Below, in pieces: positions 8,916 through 17,302 of a stretch of 55,607 nt of DNA (the stretch's first letter is position 1; each line of letters starts with the position of its first letter). Below the pieces are notes generated by a model that saw only the letters and a program-made list of their open reading frames with translations, was not told the DNA's origin and did not search any database. The position numbers and the translations under genes were made by a program. The DNA comes from Actinomycetes bacterium. GTDB taxonomy: Bacteria; Actinomycetota; Acidimicrobiia; Acidimicrobiales; JAMCPL01. The stretch is taken from the NCBI GenBank assembly GCA_021841005.1, contig JAKBVZ010000027.1:1-55607 (forward strand). The letters run 5' to 3'.

Positions 8916-9237
8916 CGCATAGACACTAGCTGCGCCGTGCCACTACTGGATGTCGCTTATTACTTACTGCTGTTACTGTGCCGGTACTTGTCGGAGTCAT
9001 GACAACAGTACGGCAGATCGACGACTATTTCGCGACTCGCCTGGTCAGGTGGCTAAATTACTTACACAGTTATAGTTATCATGCCTGGACCTGACCATGT
9101 GGTAATCTGCGTACCGGCACCGGCACTTCTATGATCTCGCAGGACTGCACACCGGCGTCTTTCTGGTTCATCCAAGCGCTGGTCAAGCGCTCGTACTATG
9201 ATAGGTACCTTAATGGTTACGAACGATCGGAGCAGCA
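8916..9237. other. Intergenic stretch with a possible 31-codon frame
   Basis: About 320 bp between remnants. A small plus-strand frame at 8999-9094 (MTTVRQIDDYFATRLVRWLNYL...) has GGAG 4 nt before its ATG. It resembles the first residues of a larger protein cut short, but I do not recognise the family. No RNA gene or clear promoter was seen. Confidence 0.3.
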
Positions 9238-10029
9238 GTGAGTGATACCCAGGAGCAGGACGCGGACATCTACGACGTGGTGGTGATCGGGCCTGGGTCG
9301 ACCGGCAAGAACGTCGCCGACCGTGCCGTCAAAGGCGGTCTCTCCGCGGTGGTTGTCGATGTTAGCAATGCCGAGCCCTCGGTCGAGCTGCAGCCAGTCT
9401 TCCTAGACGAGCCGCCCCATGACTGGGGGATTCGCTCGGCACGATTTCTCCTCACGGAGAGCGAGTACGTGCGTTCCGTGAGCCCACGAACGTTTGTGTC
9501 GGCCGCACTCCTCGCCGCGCTCGTCACTGGCGACGACGACAGACGGCGAGATGTCGATCCTTCCCGTTACCAAGCCTTCACGACGTGGTTGGGTTTGCGC
9601 TACGACCGCCCTGCGGTGCCGCCAACCTTGCTCCCTCTTGCCAAACGCATCTCCGAGGAGGTCACCCGCCGACGGCATCGGTCCGTCGGGCGGCGCGTTC
9701 GCGATGTCCTCATGCAGTTTGACGAGGGCACCTCGCTGACGCGGTTCTCCCTCTTCGCAATCCTTGTCGACGAAGAGGACAAGCAGGAGGTGCGTGAATG
9801 GCTTGCCGACATCGCATGGGCCATTCCAGCGACGTTCGGCATAGCGGATCAGATCGAAGCGGCGACAGCTGCTGGAACCTCGTTTCAGCTGGTTGAGACG
9901 TCATACGCGGCCGACGTCTCGTCGCTCACGTGGCGTCCAGGAGATCCACAACCAGGGGGGCAACGTGACAGCACATGTCGTCCACAGCGCACATTGGCCT
10001 TCTCCCCATTGACCGGACATCTGAGCTAA
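9238..10029 (+). CDS. Chimera: disulfide-oxidoreductase FAD-binding N-terminus joined to an unknown domain
   Basis: The start codon is a GTG or ATG close to 9238. Residues 11-42 (YDVVVIGPGSTGKNVADRAV...GLSAVVVD) are the FAD dinucleotide-binding fold of mercuric-reductase or dihydrolipoamide-dehydrogenase-like flavoproteins. The redox motif GG-x-C-x4-C that must follow is absent, and after residue 45 the protein changes to an unrelated sequence. The remainder (about 60-240) is polar, with FVSAALLAALVTGDDDRRRDVDP, LLPLAKRISEEVTRRRHRS and DEEDKQEVREWLADIAWAIP. It reads like an intact conserved protein, but I cannot name it. It may be a recent gene fusion by deletion, like its neighbours. Activity as an oxidoreductase is very unlikely. 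Confidence 0.55.
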   Translation: MSDTQEQDADIYDVVVIGPGSTGKNVADRAVKGGLSAVVVDVSNAEPSVELQPVFLDEPPHDWGIRSARFLLTESEYVRSVSPRTFVSAALLAALVTGDDDRRRDVDPSRYQAFTTWLGLRYDRPAVPPTLLPLAKRISEEVTRRRHRSVGRRVRDVLMQFDEGTSLTRFSLFAILVDEEDKQEVREWLADIAWAIPATFGIADQIEAATAAGTSFQLVETSYAADVSSLTWRPGDPQPGGQRDSTCRPQRTLAFSPLTGHLS

Positions 10030-10083
10030 GAGGTAGTATATGTGTCATTTGCCATCGGAGCGGACTGGTAAAGAGTTGCTGGA

Positions 10084-10236
10084 ATGGGTGGTAAAGAGTT
10101 GCGGAATATTCAGTACCGTGCCGCTCTCGCCGCAGCCAGCCTCATCGACGTCGAGATCACCGAGACCCACCGGGTGCACGACAAGGCTGTCTCTGCGATC
10201 ATCCGCGCCCGCAAGCCCGGGATCGATAGCGCGTAG
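10084..10236 (+). pseudogene. C-terminal remnant of an ArsM-like methyltransferase
   Basis: Fifty codons from an ATG read ALAAASLIDVEITETHRVHD, then AIIRARKP and a stop. This matches the end of arsenite methyltransferases (sequence of the type DVEI-x-ETHRVHE...AI-x-RARKP). The methyltransferase core and its conserved Cys are absent. A direct repeat GGTAAAGAGTTGC lies at the break (about 10066 and 10088), suggesting a deletion scar. Confidence 0.5.
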
Positions 10237-10506
10237 GTGACCTAGCCGGGAGAGCATAGGGAGTTGGTCCTACCGGGCGGACCAGAGCTCGCGGCGAAAG
10301 CAACTCGTTGACGGATCCGGTCGAGCGCTCCTACGACGGGCCAGCCGCGACAACCGGCATGGTATGATCCTTGAATGCATGAACGACCTTGGGTTGCGCT
10401 GGTCAACGCCGTCGCTCCCGGCCTCGTCGACACCCCGATGACCGCCGAGTGGACCGAGGCACAACACATCTGGCGCGAGCACGCACCCATGAGTCGTGCT
10501 GCTCAG

Positions 10507-10760
10507 CCGCTCCAGAATACTTAGGCATTCCTAGGCATTCCTTTTCTTTTCGCTCTCCAGCCGCTGAGTCTCCCCCGGCGTATCCACAAAGCCGGGACTC
10601 GGCGAGTCGACAGCCGGGAGGCTGTCTCCCACGACGGGGATGCTCCCGCGTGGTCTGCTTGGAGTCCTGCCGTGAGCGGTAGCCTCCCCTTCAACGGCAC
10701 AGGCTCGGTCACCATCGCTGGCGGTCCCGTTCGCCGGGACACCTGTGCCTCCGGTTCGAC
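10507..10760 (-). ncRNA. Candidate omega (guide) RNA scaffold at the tnpB 3' end, copy 1
   Basis: The final 230 bp of tnpB and the 24 bp to the element end contain three perfect short hairpins: 10724-10740 (GTCCCG/CGGGAC), 10610-10625 (ACAGCC/GGCTGT) and 10596-10608 (GACTC/GAGTC). They are followed by a tandem GGAATGCCTA and the element boundary. TnpB omega RNAs are known to overlap the tnpB 3' end and take their guide from DNA just past the element. Here the guide would be read from 10506 downward. Position and folding fit; expression is not shown. Confidence 0.5.
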
Positions 10761-12252
10761 TTTCCATTCGGCGTAGGAACCTGTCATCCAGGATCTTATA
10801 CACCTCGCTATACGGGGTGTATCGGTGGATCTCTGGATCGTCGACCCTGGACTTCAGGTTCATGGCAGCCACCTGGTCTGCATCGCCCTGCCAGTTGCAT
10901 TCCCAATAGGGATTGCGGCAGTGAAACCTGTCCCCATTGCGGTTGTCCCTAGAGACGCACCCGCAGTCTGGATCGGGACAGGTTTGGCTGGTGTAGGCAG
11001 CGTTGGCTGTTTTCACCTCGGAACCTCCGAGGTACGCATGCACCGCCATGCGTCCTTCGTTCTCGGCGCGTGCCCAAGAAGCACACATCCGAGAGATCTT
11101 CTTCGACTTGGCTTTTCCCTTTAGATGGGACAGGTCCTCTGCGATGAGGAACCTCGGGCGCTGGGAAGAATTACGAGCAACCTTTCCTCGCGCCCTGGTC
11201 CTGTTGGACTCCCCGTAGACGACCTCCTTTACTCCAGCACCTGAGATGGTGCGAAGGGCAGCCTGTGTGCGCGTACGCCTTCGTGCCTGCTTCTTCGTGC
11301 CGAGGTTGTTCCTGGCAATGTGCCTAGCACGTTTCGACCCGGCATTCCTTTTGGTGACGGCCCAGAGCTTCCCCCTGGCCTTGCCTGTCTTGTCGCGCTG
11401 CTCGGTTGCCGACGTGAGCACCTTGCCGTATCCCTGGCCGTGCTTCGCACCGTGCTCGTCCGTGCAGACCTCGGTGATTCCCCAGTCGATACCGACATCA
11501 GGCCCGCTGGCTGGCCCAGGCAGAGGGACCATCTCGTAGGCCACGTGAACGAAGGCCCGCTTCTCGCCCTCGTCCAGCACGACCCGGATGTTGCCTGACA
11601 CCCGGCTTATCCCAGCCAAGGGGATGGCAATGCGTTCGCCCTGCCGTGGTCCCACCATGCTCACGTACTGACGACGACCAGGATTCCCATCGGGTCGCTC
11701 CACGACCATGCTCGTATAGAGAGTCTCGTCGAGGGCCATGGAGCGAGAGAGGGTGATCTTAGGCCAAGTATTCGCCAACGCTTCGCGAAACACCCGGCGC
11801 AGGTAGCGGGCAATGGAACTCTGTTGTCCATCTTTGAGCCTACCTGCCTCCAGCCGTGGTGTGCCGCCACGCATGAGCATACCCAGAGCTGAATAGCTTG
11901 CCAGGCATGCGTACGCGTAGTGGCGCTCACCCTCGCTGGGGAACCTCTTCCAGATCCTGGCCTTCAGGTTCTCTCTGGCAATGACCGACTTGATGTGGCG
12001 AATGCAAGCATCCACCGCATCGAAGGCAGCCTGGTCCACCAGGTGGACGTTCACTTCTTGTGGATAGAATCCCTGGCTTTTCGCCCAGTCCCGAAAGGAG
12101 CGCTTGTTGCTCAGGTGGTGCCACATCGAGGGAGAACGAAGCGCGAACACGAATCTACGCTTTGTCTCGTTGTAGGCACCCATCACCTCACGGATGGCCG
12201 AACGCTTCCCTTTGTTCAGTGGGAGGCTCGCCAGCCTCACCGTGCGCCTCAT
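10531..12252 (-). CDS. tnpB: IS607-family TnpB (RuvC-type RNA-guided nuclease), copy 1
   Basis: TnpB proteins are RNA-guided DNA endonucleases, ancestors of Cas12, that help their transposon persist. Visible parts: RuvC-I Asp in VGIDWGI, RuvC-II Glu in LIAEDLSHLKG, a zinc knuckle CPDPDC...C...C, and RuvC-III Asp in GDADQVAAMNL. All catalytic acids are therefore present. I chose ATG 12252 because GGGAGG lies 9 nt upstream; a TTG at 12285 is the alternative. After RuvC-III there is an unusually long tail of roughly 90 residues, the last 70 low in complexity. The DNA of that tail folds into hairpins and probably doubles as guide-RNA scaffold. It lies downstream of tnpA, 37 bp apart. Confidence 0.85.
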   Translation of the reverse strand: MRRTVRLASLPLNKGKRSAIREVMGAYNETKRRFVFALRSPSMWHHLSNKRSFRDWAKSQGFYPQEVNVHLVDQAAFDAVDACIRHIKSVIARENLKARIWKRFPSEGERHYAYACLASYSALGMLMRGGTPRLEAGRLKDGQQSSIARYLRRVFREALANTWPKITLSRSMALDETLYTSMVVERPDGNPGRRQYVSMVGPRQGERIAIPLAGISRVSGNIRVVLDEGEKRAFVHVAYEMVPLPGPASGPDVGIDWGITEVCTDEHGAKHGQGYGKVLTSATEQRDKTGKARGKLWAVTKRNAGSKRARHIARNNLGTKKQARRRTRTQAALRTISGAGVKEVVYGESNRTRARGKVARNSSQRPRFLIAEDLSHLKGKAKSKKISRMCASWARAENEGRMAVHAYLGGSEVKTANAAYTSQTCPDPDCGCVSRDNRNGDRFHCRNPYWECNWQGDADQVAAMNLKSRVDDPEIHRYTPYSEVYKILDDRFLRRMESRTGGTGVPANGTASDGDRACAVEGEATAHGRTPSRPRGSIPVVGDSLPAVDSPSPGFVDTPGETQRLESEKKRNA

Positions 12253-12289
12253 GGAAGACAGCCTCCCATCAAGGTGTAACACCAAGATC

Positions 12290-12916
12290 TCATCGCGCTA
12301 CCTCAGCTGCAACAGATCGAAGCTGGTCCATCACTTTTTTGTTCTTGTGGCTCCGTGAGCCGTAGAGCCTTGCCGAGAACACCGTCACGATCTCAATGAC
12401 GTCGTTTGCCAGGTCCTCTTCGAAAGTGGAGTCCTCGCTGGCATTGATGATCACCACTTCAGTACCGAAGTGCTCGCAGAGGGAAAACACGAGCTCGGAA
12501 CCGAACCGGAGCAGGCGGTCCTTGTGGGAGATCACGAGTCTGCCCACCTCACCGGAGCAGATCCTGGAGATGAGCAGCTTCAGTCCTCGCTTGTGGTAGT
12601 TCAGCCCCGAACCAACGTCGGTGATCACCTCGTAGGTCCACCCCTGGGCCGCACAGAAGCTCTCCAGCAGACCTACTTGGCGCGTGAGGTCGTCTTTTTG
12701 GCCATTCGTAGAGACTCGCGCGTAGGCAATGGTTGTGCGCGTGGATGGGGCCTTGTGCGGAGCTAGGTTCCTCAGCTTGGAGAGGTCGTAGCGTCGCCTG
12801 CCTCCAGGGGTTCTCTCTGCTGGCTCGATGCGACCCTCTTTCTCCCACCTGCGCAAGGTGTCGGGATGGACTCCCAGTTCCTTCGCCGCTACTCCGATGG
12901 ATACCAACTGTGGCAC
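12290..12916 (-). CDS. tnpA: IS607-family serine recombinase transposase, copy 1
   Basis: Catalyses element excision and insertion through a serine-DNA intermediate. Residues 5-48 are a MerR-like DNA-binding helix-turn-helix (VAAKELGVHPDTLRRWEKEG, then RTPGGRRRYD). Residues 60-205 are the catalytic domain with the nucleophile Ser in AYARVST and the later HKDRLLRFG motif. The start is a GTG at 12916. Its stop at 12290 lies just upstream of tnpB. The 208-residue length is normal for the family. Confidence 0.9.
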   Translation of the reverse strand: MPQLVSIGVAAKELGVHPDTLRRWEKEGRIEPAERTPGGRRRYDLSKLRNLAPHKAPSTRTTIAYARVSTNGQKDDLTRQVGLLESFCAAQGWTYEVITDVGSGLNYHKRGLKLLISRICSGEVGRLVISHKDRLLRFGSELVFSLCEHFGTEVVIINASEDSTFEEDLANDVIEIVTVFSARLYGSRSHKNKKVMDQLRSVAAEVAR

Positions 12917-13070
12917 ATGAATAGTTTACCATCGTTCACCTATAAATGTGCAACTTTACGGGAACAGCTTGTAGCCCGATGATGTCGCCGACATCGTGTC
13001 AGCCCTCGTCGCCAACACCTACATCACCGGCGAGGTCATCCTTCTCGACGGTGGGCTCAACCTGCGGTAG

Positions 13071-13597
13071 GCGCTCGCCTAACCAACCGGCAGCGAGCTC
13101 TGCTGATGACGTCCGGAGCGAGGGTAGACGAACGATGGCTGGGGGCCGAACCAAAGGGCCATCTCACACGCGGAACTCCATACCAGAAGACCGCAGGACA
13201 CGAGGGGCAGCGCGGCCGCGGAGTCCCGGAAGACCCGCCCGGAGGACTGCCCGCCCGGTTGTCATGGGGCTAACCGCAACGGTCCGCCGGGCGTGATCGG
13301 CCCGCCGGGGTCCTCTTGGGGCCGCTGGCTCCGGAGACCTCGTGGATCAGGGCAACGCGTACGCATGCCCTGTGCATGCACACGCAAGATCGCCTCCGTC
13401 GACACCATGGACCCGCTTGGCGCCATGCAACCGCAGCTCACCGGTCACATTTCGCCGCGCACACCCTGCGCACCCTTGCACAGGGCAGGCTGAAATACCC
13501 CCGAGAAACTCGCATCTCCGACACGAGCCGGAACGTAAAACCGCTGGGCAGGCACCTACACCCTTACGCGAGGTGCACGGCCAACCAGCGGTCGTAG
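13071..13597. other. Non-coding stretch between dehydrogenase remnant and tRNA
   Basis: About 530 bp of visibly GC-rich sequence. Several short frames exist on both strands, but none shows a family motif, a ribosome binding site or normal composition. I read it as decayed foreign DNA at the 3' side of the tRNA. I see no direct repeat of the tRNA 3' end that would mark an integration boundary. Confidence 0.4.
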
Positions 13598-13669
<72 letters not shown>

Positions 13670-13729
13670 CCGATATAACTATATTATAGCACGCACACTT
13701 GGTCCTGTCAATACCGCTCGTGTACAGGC

Positions 13730-13823
13730 AGGCATACCCAGCTGCATAACCTTCCCAGAAGTATCCCCCAGCGAACGCCATTCTGCTGCCTCGTCGGGCA
13801 CAAGGCATACCCAACTGCATAAC
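13730..13823. repeat. Direct repeat, 21 bp, spaced 73 bp
   Basis: AGGCATACCCA-R-CTGCATAAC occurs at 13730-13750 and 13803-13823 with one mismatch. It lies in the gap between the tRNA and the UPF0182 gene. Three other loci in this window show the same kind of spacing. Confidence 0.75.
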
Positions 13824-13946
13824 AGCCCTTAAGCCTCCAGGCAGGAAACACCTACCTCCGAACCATCTCCGTTCCTACGTGCGGCGTCAGGAGCGTGCGG
13901 CGACGACTGGTACTCCCACCTCCACCTCCGTTCCCACAGGAGATTC

Positions 13947-16900
13947 CTATGCCACTGCAGGCGCCGGCACTATGCCTCCAGGGGAGGTTGTCGAACCGGA
14001 GGTACTGCCGCCACTGCGGCTGCCACCTCCACTCCGAGCCGCTCCACCGCCGCCGGATGTGCTGGAACTTGATGTACCCGTACCGCTGGAGCCACCGCTA
14101 CCGCTACCACTACTACCACCACCACTACCACTACCACTACCGCCGCTCGCAACTGAAGAGCCAGCTGTAGCAGCCCCACCAGCCTTTCCGGTCCCAGAAC
14201 CAGCGGTCGCCGATCCCGTCCCGGCTGCAGCGCCATGAGCGCCGGACCCCGTGGAACCACTCGATAACGACCCGGAACCACCAGACCCACTGCCACCGAG
14301 CAGGCTGTCCAGTTGCTGGACCACTGCACCCATCTGGGTCACCTCAGACTGGTACCCACCCAGGTTGCCGGCTTTCAGGTCAGCCTGCGCCTGGGCGTAC
14401 ATCGAAGCGGCCTCGGATGCGAGCTTGCTCTCCTCGCTTCCTGACGCAGTACCGGATGGGACGGTGGTGGTCGAAGTGGTCGGTGTGGTCGAAGTGGTGG
14501 ACGGCACGCTCGTGCTGCTCGGTAAGGACACACTCACGCCGATCACCTGCGAGATAGCTGACTGCAGGCTGGTGGCCATGGCAATCCTGCTGCCCATCAC
14601 GGCAATCACATCGTCGAGAACCGGCAGCGCATTTCTCGATGCCTGGACGTACAGTGGCCTCACGTACAGTATCGACTGGCCAACAGGTACCATCGCAACA
14701 TGACCCAACAATACCTGAGACCCGTTCTGTCCCAGTAGCGTGATCTCCCGAGATATAGCCGGATTAGCCTGAATCCTTGCATCGACAAGCGATGGGCCGT
14801 CAATGGATTGGCCCCTAGGCGCCACATATAAGGTGAGTTGCCCGTAATCATTAGGATCGGACCCTGCAGTCATGAATGCCGCAAGGGTCTGTATCTGGCT
14901 GCCTTGCGAGACAGGCACGAAGGCATCGACAAGATCGAAGGACGGATCAGCGCTGCCCGGACTCTGTATGAGCTCGTACTCTGGTGACATCCTGCTGACC
15001 TGACCAGTGGATACCGTCTGTCCCAAGGAGTTCTTCGTAAAGGTGGTTCCTAGTGCTGCGGAAGGAGGGCCGGACCCCGGGCTCTGCGACACACTCCAGG
15101 CATTGCTTGCGTTGTAAAAGGCGGATGCATTGGATAGATGGTAACGACCTAGCATCGCAGCCTGAATAGTGAACAGATCCTTGGGATAGCGCAGGTGATC
15201 CCTTAGCTGCGCAGGCATTTTCGATCCAGGAGTGAACATGTGGGGGAACACCTTCTCCCATGCCTGGAGAATGGGGTCATTCTGGTCGACTGCGTAGAAA
15301 GTCATCTTGCCCGTGTATGCACTGACCACGATCTTCACCGAGTTCCTGACGTAATTGAAGCTGCCCTGATTGAGCTGGCTAGAGAGCGGCAGATTGCTTG
15401 TAATGGCGTCCTGACCGTAGGGAAAGTGCGACGAGGTGGTATATCCGTTTACGATCCAGTCTATCTGCCCGTCGATGATGACAGGATATGGATTACTGCC
15501 TACCCGCAGGAACGGCGCCACCTTCTCCACCCGGGAATCTATGCCACGGACAAACATGATCTTCGCGTGGGGACCCAACTGGCTCGAAACCAGTAAGTTG
15601 ACATCCTTGAAGCGCAACGCAAATGCGACCTTCGCCAACAATGAACCCATAGGAACCCCGCCACTGCCGTGGTAGTGCGTCAACTTCTGCTGGCCGTTCG
15701 CAAGCTGGTAATCGATTTCCGGTTGCTTGGTGTCCACGACCACATACCCTGGCTGGTTGACACCGTAATAGACTGAGGCCTCCTTTATAGATGGATAGCC
15801 CGATGCAGCCTGCGGCGGCACGTTGCCAACCGGAATCGTAGGAGCACCGCCATTTCCTACGGCATTGGCTAGACCTACTATCGCCCCGTAACCATGAGTG
15901 TACTCCAGATGAGTATTCACCCAGCTCGGTGCAGGAATATTGGCCGGATTCACCTGCCGCACACCCACAACCATCGGGGTAGGCACACCATTAATATTGT
16001 AACGATCCAGGGCCATAGTCTGAAAGGAATAGTACGACCTGATAGCTTGAAGCTTCTGAAAAGTCTGCACAGTCAGATTGGGATTCCACAGGCTTACATC
16101 TGCAAGCTCACTGGAACTGGACTGTACCTGAGCAGATGTAGGATGAGATGATGCGGCAAAGGGAACCACCTTGGTGTGATTGATGCCCATGGCATAGCTG
16201 GTTGCAGCGATATTGTGCGCTATATAAGGTTGCTCCAAGGTCGCCTGCGCAGGAGTGACTTCGAAGGTTTGTACCAGCGCCGGGTAGATCCCCCCTACAA
16301 CTACGGCCACGAGTGCCCACAGCCCGATCGCCAGCACCGGTAACGTCCAGCCTTGCCTCTTGACATTCAACAGCAATACTACAGCCGCCGCCACAGATAT
16401 CCATATCAGCAATTCAAGCGCAGGCATCCTCGTGTGGACATCCGTGTAACCTGCCCCTTGAACATAGGCATTACCTGAATAGACAAGCGCATACCTTCCG
16501 AGTAGGTAGGAGGCGGCCCTGTCCAGTACGATTGCGGCAAGCAACACCGACAGATGGGCCTTCACCTGGGGAGTTACACGGGGCGAGTCTCCATGAAACC
16601 GTATGCCGCCCACCATGAAAGATTCCAACATGGCCAGTACCGTGACAAGGATCAGCGCCATGAACATCCAGGACACCAGGAACTCCAAGAAAGGCAGTTT
16701 GAACACGTAGAAGCCGGCATTCATGTGGAAAATCGGGTCAGTATATTTGAACGAACCGCCATTGGTAAAGAGCAACCAGTGCTGCCACTGTCCTATGACA
16801 CTGGTGGCAATCATTGCCGCAAGCACCAGCGACAGCACGGTCCTGACCACGACGGCCCGCTTGGACATGAAGTGGCGGTAGCGTATTATGCCTTCGTCTG

Positions 16901-17204
16901 CAGGATGGATGGTCAGTTCACTGGGGGCCAGGTGATCAGCAAAGGCAAGGTTGACCCAGGTCAGCGCAAAGAACAGCGCTCCAAACCCCAGGTAAAGACC
17001 CATCTTTACCATGAAAAGAGTATGCCAGATCTCTCCCATGCCTACTGACGTGAACCACAGGGCATCCGTGTAGACAAACGCCAGCGATCTGAGAGAAGCG
17101 GCCAAGATGACAAGAAGCACCACCAATCCCAGCAACCAGGTATATCGCCGCTTTTTCCGGATCTCTTGTCTTGGTTTTGCAGGTATGTCGGAGGCCCTAC
17201 GCAT
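13947..17204 (-). CDS. UPF0182 family large membrane protein
   Basis: The 1085-residue protein has seven hydrophobic segments in its first 315 residues (about 24-46, 69-88, 117-137, 170-192, 217-236, 265-283, 289-315). A large extracytoplasmic region follows with UPF0182/COG1615 features (FEVTPAQATLEQPYIAHNI, YHGSGGVPMGSLLAKVAFAL, GQDAITSNLPLSSQLNQGS). The family is widespread in actinobacteria and cyanobacteria; its biochemical role is unknown. The last 150 residues, after TTSTTTVPSGTASG, are a Gly/Ser-rich low-complexity tail with a short helical stretch in between, longer than most relatives. No strong Shine-Dalgarno precedes the ATG. The next gene upstream is the DivIVA-like gene, same strand, 98 bp away. 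Confidence 0.9.
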   Translation of the reverse strand: MRRASDIPAKPRQEIRKKRRYTWLLGLVVLLVILAASLRSLAFVYTDALWFTSVGMGEIWHTLFMVKMGLYLGFGALFFALTWVNLAFADHLAPSELTIHPADEGIIRYRHFMSKRAVVVRTVLSLVLAAMIATSVIGQWQHWLLFTNGGSFKYTDPIFHMNAGFYVFKLPFLEFLVSWMFMALILVTVLAMLESFMVGGIRFHGDSPRVTPQVKAHLSVLLAAIVLDRAASYLLGRYALVYSGNAYVQGAGYTDVHTRMPALELLIWISVAAAVVLLLNVKRQGWTLPVLAIGLWALVAVVVGGIYPALVQTFEVTPAQATLEQPYIAHNIAATSYAMGINHTKVVPFAASSHPTSAQVQSSSSELADVSLWNPNLTVQTFQKLQAIRSYYSFQTMALDRYNINGVPTPMVVGVRQVNPANIPAPSWVNTHLEYTHGYGAIVGLANAVGNGGAPTIPVGNVPPQAASGYPSIKEASVYYGVNQPGYVVVDTKQPEIDYQLANGQQKLTHYHGSGGVPMGSLLAKVAFALRFKDVNLLVSSQLGPHAKIMFVRGIDSRVEKVAPFLRVGSNPYPVIIDGQIDWIVNGYTTSSHFPYGQDAITSNLPLSSQLNQGSFNYVRNSVKIVVSAYTGKMTFYAVDQNDPILQAWEKVFPHMFTPGSKMPAQLRDHLRYPKDLFTIQAAMLGRYHLSNASAFYNASNAWSVSQSPGSGPPSAALGTTFTKNSLGQTVSTGQVSRMSPEYELIQSPGSADPSFDLVDAFVPVSQGSQIQTLAAFMTAGSDPNDYGQLTLYVAPRGQSIDGPSLVDARIQANPAISREITLLGQNGSQVLLGHVAMVPVGQSILYVRPLYVQASRNALPVLDDVIAVMGSRIAMATSLQSAISQVIGVSVSLPSSTSVPSTTSTTPTTSTTTVPSGTASGSEESKLASEAASMYAQAQADLKAGNLGGYQSEVTQMGAVVQQLDSLLGGSGSGGSGSLSSGSTGSGAHGAAAGTGSATAGSGTGKAGGAATAGSSVASGGSGSGSGGGSSGSGSGGSSGTGTSSSSTSGGGGAARSGGGSRSGGSTSGSTTSPGGIVPAPAVA

Positions 17205-17302
17205 GATTGCTTACAGCATATTACCAAACGGTGTTGTAGGGGACGCGGCCTACAAACTGCAAGATACTAAAACACGCCTATGTGCGAAATCCATCGGCTA
17301 AT

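Larger units (their letters stand above)
10507..12974 (-). mobile_element. IS607-family element, copy 1 (tnpA serine recombinase + tnpB)
   Basis: This 2468-bp segment recurs at 51409-53876 and looks identical by eye. Comparing the two copies sets the limits: both share sequence from CCGCTCCAG at one end to GCTTGTAG at the other and then diverge. It carries tnpA (MerR-type helix-turn-helix + serine recombinase) followed by tnpB, the standard IS607 order. There is no target duplication; a CC/GG core is consistent with the family's dinucleotide crossover. Here it interrupts a short-chain dehydrogenase remnant. Confidence 0.85.
10375..13070 (+). pseudogene. C-terminal part of a short-chain dehydrogenase, split by the IS607-family element
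   Basis: Left part 10375-10506 reads VNAVAPGLVDTPMTAEWTEA...MSRAAQ. Right part 12975-13070 reads DDVADIVSALVANTYITGE, VILLDGGLNLR and a stop. These are consecutive C-terminal segments of the short-chain dehydrogenase family (NAVAPG and LDGG motifs). Joining the flanks through a shared CC restores an uninterrupted ...AQPDDVAD... frame, which defines the insertion site. The N-terminal Rossmann half and the catalytic YxxxK are not present upstream, so the gene was already broken before the insertion. Confidence 0.65.
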
